Below, one piece after another: positions 6,940 to 12,916 of a DNA stretch of 12,916 nucleotides. The DNA is from CAZLGM01 sp964558875. GTDB lineage: Bacteria > Desulfobacterota > Desulfobulbia > Desulfobulbales > Desulfocapsaceae. The position numbers were made by a program, and so were the translations under genes. Under the pieces are notes generated by a model. It made no database searches. It was not told where the DNA came from and saw nothing but the letters and a program-made list of their open reading frames with translations. Numbering within the stretch: position 1 is the first letter of the stretch; every line of letters starts with the position of its first letter. The stretch is taken from assembly GCA_964558875.1 (NCBI GenBank), contig CAZLGM010000093.1, positions 1 to 12,916 of the forward strand. The letters are read 5' to 3'.

Positions 6940-9030
6940 ATGAAGTTGAAGTTCAAAAAGACACAATCCTTGCTGTCCTTTTGTGTGAGCGTGTTCGTTT
7001 GTTTAGCATTCGTTGGCATCTCGCCTGCGACTGCGGCAGATGATCCTGCCAACGAATGGAAAAAATGGCAAAAGAAGTACAATGAGCAGATGGCATCTAA
7101 GCAGCCAGGTAAGAAAGATATGTGGCTGAACAAGAAGTTTGTGGAGAAGACTCTGGTCATTGATGATGCCAAGCTGCCGCATAAGGCAAAAAGAGGCAAA
7201 GTGACGGAAAAATGTATGACCTGTCACGATGGTATTGAGCAGATTTCCGCTTTTCATCCCATCGCGACCTACGGTTGTACCATCTGTCACGGCAGTGATA
7301 AACCCGATTCATTAGTCAAAGCGGAAGCCCATAAAAACATGATTGCTTCCCGTTCCATGAAGGGCCAGAGAAATCCGGCAAACCTTCGTATTCTGGAGAA
7401 ATCCTGTGGTCTGGTCGGCTGTCACTATGGCCATCATCAGGAAGACATGAATCATGTTTATCGTGTTCGTCGTACCGTTATGGGTCTGCAGTCCGGTATT
7501 TCCGGCGCCCTGCGTTATCAGTATGCCGCCCAGGAGACCAAGTTCTCCATTTATTCCGGTGTCGGTATGGATGACAAGGACTATGTACCTGCCCATCGCG
7601 GGGGTGTGAAGAAACTGGACACCCTGCCTGTAATGTCGGCTAAAGACCTTGAGACCGATGACGACGGCAACATTATCACCACAGATGATATGGGTAACCC
7701 AATGTCCATCTCCGGTGAAAATGCTGACTCTCAGTGGCGTAAATCCTGTGCCCGCTGCCACTTCTGGAATGAAGGAAAGCAGGCTCCGGCCGATTATCGT
7801 GCCCAGGGCTGTGCCGCATGTCACGTTCTCTATGACAACGACGGTAAGTACAAAGGATCCGACCCGACCATCCCCAAAGATGAGCGTGGTCACGGTAAAG
7901 TTCATCAGGTAACCACAGCGGTTCCTGCTGACCAATGTATCCATTGTCATAACCGCGGCGGTCGTACCGGTGTAACATATGAAGGTCGTGTTGAGTCCGA
8001 CTTTTACGGAACGCCGTTTGATGCCGGTAAACACTCTCCTGAAAAATACCATGGTAAATACTACAACACCCCTCTGATGGATATCCATTATGAGAAGGGT
8101 ATGGAATGTATTGACTGTCATACACAGTTTGACACCATGGGCGACGGTAACCTCTACTCCAAGAAGCATGANNNNNNNNNNNNNNNNNNNNNNNNNNNNN
8201 NNNNNNNNNNNNNNNNNNNNNNNNNNNNNNNNNNNNNNNNNNNNNNNNNNNNNNNNNNNNNNNNNNNNNNNAAAAAAGGCGTTCACTCCATTCCGCAGCA
8301 TCAGGAAAGGATGGAATGCTGGGCTTGTCATGCCCGTCATACTTCCCAGTGTTACGGTTGTCATGACAACTATGACCAGATCAACAAGGGTAAAGACAAA
8401 CTGACCTTCCAGAAGAGTAAAGGTAAGTGGCCGGAGTTCCGTACCTACGTACGTTACGATACGCCGCTGCTGGGCCTCTCCGCCAAGGGGCTTGTCACCA
8501 CCTACGTGCCCGGATGTCAGGTATTCTTTAATGCCGTCAACTCCAAAGGTGAGATCCTTGGTGATTTTGACAACTTCGTATTCCAATCTTCTGAAGGTTA
8601 CTCCTCAGTTGCTACCAACCCTGTGTTTACCCACTCGGTCAGGACAGAGGTCAGAAGTTGTGAAGACTGTCATCTCAACCCGAAAGCAATGGGTCTTGGT
8701 TCCGGTCAGTTGGTCATCGACTCCGATCCGTCAGGTAACAAAGATATGATGAAGTACACCTACGAGATGGATCGTTCCGGACTCAGTGCCGCCTTCCCAC
8801 TGGATGTTATGGCTACTCCTCAGGGTAACCAGATTGCATCCACATCCCATGTGGGCTCCAGGCCGTTTAATCAGGCTGAGTTGAATCGTATTCTTAAGGT
8901 TGGTAACTGTCTGCCATGTCATGACGGTTACGATGATCCGATTTATCAGGACATCTATAAGGCCTATAAGGACTTCCCAACCAAATGCAAGAAAGATGAT
9001 TTCTTGAAAAAGAATATGGCCGCTAAATAA
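6940..9030 (+). CDS. Large secreted multiheme cytochrome c (at least 11 hemes; contains assembly gap)
   Basis: A periplasmic or exported electron-transfer protein of nominally 696 residues, with 100 Ns in the middle. The signal peptide covers about 1-32, with a likely cut in ATAAD. Visible heme sites are CXXCH at C92, C113, C270, C291, C333, C390, C460, C471, C574 and C657, plus CX4CH at C156-H162 as in tetraheme cytochromes c3. No CXXCK is present, so it does not look like an NrfA nitrite reductase. It is paralogous along its length to the next gene: the first seven hemes, the LRYQYAAQ block and the late CEDCH...AMGLG block all have counterparts there. The paralog predicts one further CXXCH inside the gap. 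Arginine codons are mostly CGT, suggesting strong expression. The substrate or partner is unknown. Confidence 0.88.
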   Translation: MKLKFKKTQSLLSFCVSVFVCLAFVGISPATAADDPANEWKKWQKKYNEQMASKQPGKKDMWLNKKFVEKTLVIDDAKLPHKAKRGKVTEKCMTCHDGIEQISAFHPIATYGCTICHGSDKPDSLVKAEAHKNMIASRSMKGQRNPANLRILEKSCGLVGCHYGHHQEDMNHVYRVRRTVMGLQSGISGALRYQYAAQETKFSIYSGVGMDDKDYVPAHRGGVKKLDTLPVMSAKDLETDDDGNIITTDDMGNPMSISGENADSQWRKSCARCHFWNEGKQAPADYRAQGCAACHVLYDNDGKYKGSDPTIPKDERGHGKVHQVTTAVPADQCIHCHNRGGRTGVTYEGRVESDFYGTPFDAGKHSPEKYHGKYYNTPLMDIHYEKGMECIDCHTQFDTMGDGNLYSKKHXXXXXXXXXXXXXXXXXXXXXXXXXXXXXXXXXXKKGVHSIPQHQERMECWACHARHTSQCYGCHDNYDQINKGKDKLTFQKSKGKWPEFRTYVRYDTPLLGLSAKGLVTTYVPGCQVFFNAVNSKGEILGDFDNFVFQSSEGYSSVATNPVFTHSVRTEVRSCEDCHLNPKAMGLGSGQLVIDSDPSGNKDMMKYTYEMDRSGLSAAFPLDVMATPQGNQIASTSHVGSRPFNQAELNRILKVGNCLPCHDGYDDPIYQDIYKAYKDFPTKCKKDDFLKKNMAAK
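8172..8271. other. Assembly gap of exactly 100 N
   Basis: One hundred unknown bases replace residues 411-444 of the first large multiheme protein. The frame is open on both sides. A round 100 is commonly a placeholder, and the paralog has about 50 more residues in the same interval, so true length and heme number are uncertain. Confidence 0.95.
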
Positions 9031-9035
9031 GGAGG
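9031..9035 (+). promoter_or_regulatory. Shine-Dalgarno that sets the second multiheme start at 9044
   Basis: GGAGG directly follows the upstream stop codon and lies 8 bases before ATG 9044. The longer frame would begin with GTG at 9035, which overlaps this site. Confidence 0.8.
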
Positions 9036-9043
9036 TGCTGCAC

Positions 9044-11749
9044 ATGAGTAAGAAGAAACTTGCTACCATTTTGTCACTCATAGGTGTGGGCGCTTTGCTT
9101 GTTGCAGGAGCAACCTCCACTTCTTTTGCGGCTGACAAGATGATTAAAGTCGGTGATAAGATGTACCCTCTGAAGAGCGAAGACACGATTGAGGACTTTG
9201 CCGATGCCCGCCGTTACGAGCTTCCCATGAAGAGTGTTAACGGTGAAAAGATGAAAGTGACACCTGAAGGTGTTCCTTTTGCCTGGGACGGCACTCGAGC
9301 CCACGCGCTTGAAGAGGAGTATTTAACCATTAAATTTCCGGTAGATAAAGTTTTTGCCGGAGCAAAGGCTGCAACTAAGGGCGGCGCCTGTCTGTCCTGC
9401 CATGAGGGTATTGAAGCAATTTCCGATACCCATGATTTCGCCTGTGTGCAGTGCCATATGGGTGATGACAAGGCAAAAGACGCTGATGCCGCACATAAGG
9501 GTATGTATTCCAACCCTTCAGATGGCAAGGTTGTAGCCAAAACCTGTGGTACCAAGGACTGTCATGCCGATCAGGTCGGCAAAGTCCAGACTTCGCTGAT
9601 GGCAACTGCCGCTGGCGAGATTAATGCCACACGGTACGCCTGGGGAGCCCAGGATTCTGTAGACGCCAAATACGGTGTTGCCGCTGTTGGTGGCCTCAAG
9701 GCCATCCCCACCCAGAAAGAGTCCGGTCAGTTGGTTGACGATATGCTGCGTAAGAAGTGTCTGCGCTGCCACATCAACTCGCCTGCGCCGAACCGACTTG
9801 GTGATTACAGAGCAACCGGCTGCGCAGCCTGTCATATGGTTTACCAGAACACCGGTGAAACGCTGACCGGCGATAAAGCTATTCAGGCAACTCAGAAGAA
9901 GAATAAAGAAGAAAAAGCGAAAAGCGCCACGCTGAAGATGGACCTCTCCGGTCTTATCTCCAAGCGCGGTTACCCGGTCAAGCATCGCCTGACCACAGCT
10001 ATTCCGACGGTCCAATGTGTCCGCTGCCACTCCGGTAACAGAGTTGGTAACGAGTATATCGGTCTGTTTGAGCATGACTATGAGAAGATGTACCGTACAC
10101 CGCGTTACAAGTGGAATGCTCCGCCTGCACCGTATGGAATCGATCATCATACTCTGTCTGCCGATGCCCACTACGAAGCCGGACTGGCCTGTATTGACTG
10201 CCATACCGGAACTGAGATGATGGGTAACGGAAAAACTCTGGCGGCTGCCCACCAGGCAATGGAAGTAACCTGTGATTCCTGTCACGGAACTCCCGATGCC
10301 GGACCGAAAACAGCCAAGGTTGCCAAAGGTGACGCAGTTCTGAAAGCTGCTGCAGTTAATCCCAACTACTCTGTAAAAGTTGGGGATGAAGTTGCTGTAA
10401 CCGCCAAAGGCACCAAGCTTGGCAACGTTAAGAAAACAGCTAAAGGCATGGTTCTGACCTCCAAGGTCACCGGAAAGCAGCATATGATTCCGACCCTGAA
10501 GATGCTCAAAAAACAACCCGTTGCCCATACCGTCAAAGGTCATGTGGCCAACATGGAATGTTCTGCGTGTCACTCAGGCTGGATTTCAGGCGATTTCGGT
10601 ACTCACCTGATGAGAGAAGATTATCCTTCCTACAAGAAGTGGAAGCGCTGGCGTGAGCCGGATCCACAAACCTTGAAACTGCTGTACGCGACCCTTGGTA
10701 GTGGTGTTGGCGACAAGACCATGACTGTTGATCGTAAGTTTAAAGGTATGAAGAAGGATAAATGGCCTGCAGCCAAGTCCAAAGACCTGCTCACCGGTGA
10801 AGAGTCCACCGGTATCTGGTTCGGTTCCATGACCATGAGGAACTGGGAAGACGTTATCTTGGGCAAAAATGTTGATGGTAAATTCTCCATGTTCCGTCCG
10901 CAGTACCAGTACTTCATCTCCCATATTGGGCCTGATGTCGGCAAACTGCGTGGTATGGAGAAAGGCATCAAGAAGAAGCTCCTGATGACCTCTAATCCGG
11001 ATGAGCGTAAGAAGATCAAGCTTGAACTTCGTGATTTGAAGAAGAAGATTAAAGCACAGATCTTCATGGACAATCAACTGGTCAAGACCAAAGACGGACG
11101 TCCAGGCCTGGTCATGAACGCCTACACACCGCATACCACAAATCAGCGTGGTCGTCGCTGTGATGAGTGTCATGCCAGTGGTTCTGCCGCCGGTCTAGGT
11201 CGCTCTACCTTCTATGCAGCTGAAGACACCTGGGCACCGCAGCTTGATTCCAAGCGTGCCGGTCTGCCCATCGACTTCCAGATCAAGCAGGTTGTTACTG
11301 CTGATGGTAAGCCGCTGCAGATTACCACACAGAAGGGCGCCCGTTTCCTCAATAAGGAGGAGATGGACGGACTGCTGAAGAAGTCCAACGCTTATCGTGC
11401 GGCTTTCTATCTGTCACTGCAGGAGCAGAATTTTGGAGCGCTTATGCAGCGTGAACCTGCGAAACTGACAGGTGGTGCCAAGCGTATGGTCAAGGAAGGT
11501 ATCTCAAACGGTGACGTACGTAAAGTTGGTTCTTACTATGACACCGTACGCTACGGCTTCTGGCAGACCGATCCGATCGTCTTTACCGACGATTACTTCA
11601 AAAAAGGTCTGAAGACTAAAACCGGTCGGGCTGTTTGGTCTATTCCGGTTGTAGCTGAAGAGAAGAAGGTTATTGAGGCTGGCTCAAAAACCTATCTAAC
11701 CGATAAAAACACTAACTTTAACTGGATTCCTAAAGATCAGCAGAAGTAA
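9044..11749 (+). CDS. Large secreted decaheme cytochrome c, paralog of the preceding gene
   Basis: An exported multiheme electron-transfer protein, 901 residues from ATG 9044. The signal peptide ends near SFAAD (about 29). About 85 heme-free residues follow, then hemes at C116, C134, C168-H174 (CX4CH), C239, C260, C325, C383, C410, C506 and C706. The heme order, including the unusual CX4CH, matches the upstream gene. At the place of that gene's CYGCH (471-475) this protein has DFGTH (517-521): the His is kept and both Cys are lost. Two long heme-free regions stand out. Residues 511-705 contain a lysine-rich, probably helical stretch at 635-674, and 711-901 form a tail. It starts 13 bases after the previous stop and is followed by a strong terminator, so it ends the operon. 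The family is not one I can name; acceptor and location are unknown. Confidence 0.9.
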   Translation: MSKKKLATILSLIGVGALLVAGATSTSFAADKMIKVGDKMYPLKSEDTIEDFADARRYELPMKSVNGEKMKVTPEGVPFAWDGTRAHALEEEYLTIKFPVDKVFAGAKAATKGGACLSCHEGIEAISDTHDFACVQCHMGDDKAKDADAAHKGMYSNPSDGKVVAKTCGTKDCHADQVGKVQTSLMATAAGEINATRYAWGAQDSVDAKYGVAAVGGLKAIPTQKESGQLVDDMLRKKCLRCHINSPAPNRLGDYRATGCAACHMVYQNTGETLTGDKAIQATQKKNKEEKAKSATLKMDLSGLISKRGYPVKHRLTTAIPTVQCVRCHSGNRVGNEYIGLFEHDYEKMYRTPRYKWNAPPAPYGIDHHTLSADAHYEAGLACIDCHTGTEMMGNGKTLAAAHQAMEVTCDSCHGTPDAGPKTAKVAKGDAVLKAAAVNPNYSVKVGDEVAVTAKGTKLGNVKKTAKGMVLTSKVTGKQHMIPTLKMLKKQPVAHTVKGHVANMECSACHSGWISGDFGTHLMREDYPSYKKWKRWREPDPQTLKLLYATLGSGVGDKTMTVDRKFKGMKKDKWPAAKSKDLLTGEESTGIWFGSMTMRNWEDVILGKNVDGKFSMFRPQYQYFISHIGPDVGKLRGMEKGIKKKLLMTSNPDERKKIKLELRDLKKKIKAQIFMDNQLVKTKDGRPGLVMNAYTPHTTNQRGRRCDECHASGSAAGLGRSTFYAAEDTWAPQLDSKRAGLPIDFQIKQVVTADGKPLQITTQKGARFLNKEEMDGLLKKSNAYRAAFYLSLQEQNFGALMQREPAKLTGGAKRMVKEGISNGDVRKVGSYYDTVRYGFWQTDPIVFTDDYFKKGLKTKTGRAVWSIPVVAEEKKVIEAGSKTYLTDKNTNFNWIPKDQQK

Positions 11750-11774
11750 TAGGCTGAGCTGAAAGGTAATCTCT

Positions 11775-11809
11775 GCCGGGACGGTCGTTTGACCGTCCCG
11801 GCATTTTTT
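11775..11809 (+). terminator. Strong Rho-independent terminator
   Basis: A perfect 12-bp GC-rich stem (11775-11786 with 11791-11802) closes on a GTTT loop and is followed by A plus six T. It lies 25 bases after the decaheme stop and ends the long cytochrome operon. Confidence 0.95.
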
Positions 11810-11828
11810 AGCAATCTGTTGATTTTTA

Positions 11829-11858
11829 CTGACACAAGAGCGACGATTGGAGTATTAA
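11829..11858 (+). promoter_or_regulatory. Candidate sigma-70 promoter for the second cytochrome unit
   Basis: CTGACA (11829-11834, five of six to TTGACA) is 18 bases before TATTAA (11853-11858, four of six to TATAAT). It sits just after the terminator and about 100 bases before the next start, where a promoter is needed. The match is modest. Confidence 0.3.
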
Positions 11859-11950
11859 TGCTTTGTTGTTGTGTGACTGAAAATCAATCCCGTCTCCTTC
11901 TGTTGTCGTGAAAACAGGAGAAAACAGAGGGGAAAAAGAAATAGAAATCC

Positions 11951-11957
11951 AAGGAGG
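11951..11957 (+). promoter_or_regulatory. Shine-Dalgarno that sets the cytochrome c start at 11965
   Basis: AAGGAGG lies 7 bases before ATG 11965. The longer frame opens at GTG 11908, without a signal peptide at its start or a ribosome-binding site. Confidence 0.85.
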
Positions 11958-11964
11958 AAAAAAG

Positions 11965-12387
11965 ATGACCGGAAAATCAAGATCAGTTCGATTCATGGTT
12001 GCCTCTGTCGTTGCCTTGTTGATCCTGGGCTTGGTTATACCCTGTTTTGGTGCCGGCAACATCAAACGGGGAAAGCGCAATTATGATCAGTACTGTGTCC
12101 CATGTCATGGCAAGGAAGGAAAAGGTGATGGCACCAGGGTGGAAGTTGAAAAATTTGACCCGCTGCCGCGGAATCACACCGAAGGCAAATATATGAATCA
12201 ACGAACCGATGTTCAGCTGTTCAAGATCATCAAGGAAGGCGGCAAGGCAATGAACTTCTCCCATATCATGCCGCAGTGGAAGCATATCTTAAATGATAAG
12301 GATGTTTGGAATGTGGTGGCTTATGTCAGATCACTTGCTTTAAATCCAAAGTGGACCGGCAAGCCTATTCCTCCGCCTAAGAAGTAG
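11965..12387 (+). CDS. Secreted monoheme class I cytochrome c
   Basis: A small exported electron carrier of 140 residues. The signal peptide runs from a basic N-terminus through a hydrophobic core at about 9-29, with a likely cut near CFGAG. One heme site, CVPCHG (C44, C47, H48), is followed by a probable axial Met102 in the IMPQW motif, then a typical C-terminal helix (DVWNVVAYVRSL). A short Pro/Lys tail ends the protein. It resembles the monoheme protein at 6351-6821 in both the heme block and the Met block. It lies after the terminator in a separate unit and is followed 56 bases later by a tetraheme gene, so the two are probably co-transcribed. Its role as shuttle between the multihemes and the c554-like protein is inference. 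Confidence 0.9.
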   Translation: MTGKSRSVRFMVASVVALLILGLVIPCFGAGNIKRGKRNYDQYCVPCHGKEGKGDGTRVEVEKFDPLPRNHTEGKYMNQRTDVQLFKIIKEGGKAMNFSHIMPQWKHILNDKDVWNVVAYVRSLALNPKWTGKPIPPPKK

Positions 12388-12443
12388 TCAGTAGAACAGA
12401 GTTTATAGAAAAACCGTTTTAAAGAGTAAGCATTGAGGTCGTT

Positions 12444-12916
12444 ATGAATAGATTTATTGCTATATTTTGTGCAGTCTTTTTTTTGGCCGCACCCGCATTT
12501 GCTGTAGACAATGTAGAGTCCGATTTTGCAGGAGTTCTCTCCTGTAAAAAATGCCATCGAAAAGTATTCAGGTCATGGAAGAAGTCAAAAATGGCCATGT
12601 CGTATGAGATTCTTAAACCTGGTCAGCGAGCTGAGATCAAGAAAAAAGCTGGGCTAGATCCGCAAAAGGATTACACTAAAGACGAAACATGCCTCCCTTG
12701 CCACACTACAGGTTGGGGTAAAGAAGGGGGTTTCACCAGTGTTGAGAAGACACCCAATATGGTTGGCGTGAGCTGTGAAGCATGCCATGGGCCTGGAAAA
12801 CTTTACAATGTAATTATGAAGAAGAGAAGCAGGATCTACGAGCAAGAGGAACTTGTTCATGTTGGTTTCATTCCTGATCCCCATCGTTCATGCCGGTTGT
12901 GTCATAATGAAAACAG
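12444..12916 (+). CDS. Cytochrome c554-like tetraheme protein, 3' end outside the window
   Basis: The frame is open from ATG 12444 to the window end (157 full codons seen) with no stop. A GAGG site lies just before the start. A signal peptide covers about 1-20 (ending PAFA). Four CXXCH sites are present: C34-H38, C83-H87, C111-H115 and C150-H154. The spacing and the surrounding text (W-x-x-SKMAMSYEIL, GLDPQKDYT, CLPCHTTG, CEACHGPG) match the cytochrome c554 family. In nitrifiers that family takes electrons from hydroxylamine oxidoreductase; in anaerobes it is found in varied multiheme chains. No hydroxylamine oxidoreductase is visible here, so that function should not be transferred. Arginine codons are mainly AGA, AGG and CGA, unlike the CGT-rich multihemes upstream. 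Confidence 0.88.
   Translation, partial: MNRFIAIFCAVFFLAAPAFAVDNVESDFAGVLSCKKCHRKVFRSWKKSKMAMSYEILKPGQRAEIKKKAGLDPQKDYTKDETCLPCHTTGWGKEGGFTSVEKTPNMVGVSCEACHGPGKLYNVIMKKRSRIYEQEELVHVGFIPDPHRSCRLCHNEN

Noticed and set aside
7312..8586. Long minus-strand open frame opposite the first multiheme gene
   Set aside because: It has no known motifs, runs through the N gap, and lies opposite a clear signal-peptide multiheme gene. Codon bias of the real gene explains it.
9518..10573. 351-codon minus-strand open frame opposite the decaheme gene
   Set aside because: No recognisable domain, and it is fully antisense to a convincing cytochrome with ten heme motifs.
6940..11749. Possibility that the multihemes are nitrite reductase (NrfA) or hydroxylamine oxidoreductase
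   Set aside because: No CXXCK site and no HAO-like active-site pattern is visible; motif content fits electron-transfer cytochromes.

Overview
The window is almost entirely a respiratory electron-transfer locus. Gene content (a menaquinone-style Rieske/cytochrome b complex, many multiheme c-type cytochromes, and system II cytochrome c maturation) and moderate GC suggest an anaerobic Desulfobacterota-like bacterium, for example the Desulfobulbales or Desulfuromonadales. That assignment is inference from family knowledge; no marker gene is present. I count 35 visible c-type heme-binding motifs in six proteins, plus a [2Fe-2S] Rieske centre and two b hemes.

Layout. (1) 37-1356, minus strand: resB, a cytochrome c maturation factor, divergent from everything else. 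(2) 1357-1907: a gene-free divergent intergenic region with two small hairpins. (3) 1908-6176, plus strand, tightly spaced: a Tat-type Rieske protein, a b6-type cytochrome b, a long subunit IV-like protein, and a membrane-anchored octaheme cytochrome. The octaheme protein holds five tandem class I cytochrome c domains and sits where c1 or f would normally be. (4) 6172-6301: an imperfect inverted-repeat element that overlaps the octaheme stop codon. (5) 6351-11749: a secreted monoheme cytochrome c, then two large paralogous secreted multiheme cytochromes (at least 11 and 10 hemes). The first of these is interrupted by a 100-N assembly gap. A perfect 12-bp-stem terminator at 11775-11809 closes this unit. 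(6) 11965-12916: a second unit with another monoheme cytochrome c, paralogous to the first, and a cytochrome c554-like tetraheme gene that runs off the window.

Working model (inference). Menaquinol is oxidised at the Rieske/cytochrome b core, or reduced there if flow is reversed. Electrons pass to the anchored octaheme subunit, then to the small monoheme cytochromes and the large periplasmic multihemes. The final partner, whether extracellular, an outer-membrane conduit or a soluble acceptor, is not encoded here. ResB would be part of the machinery attaching this heme load.

Several start codons were moved downstream of the longest open frame because a clear Shine-Dalgarno sequence supports the internal ATG: 1908, 6351, 6940, 9044 and 11965.
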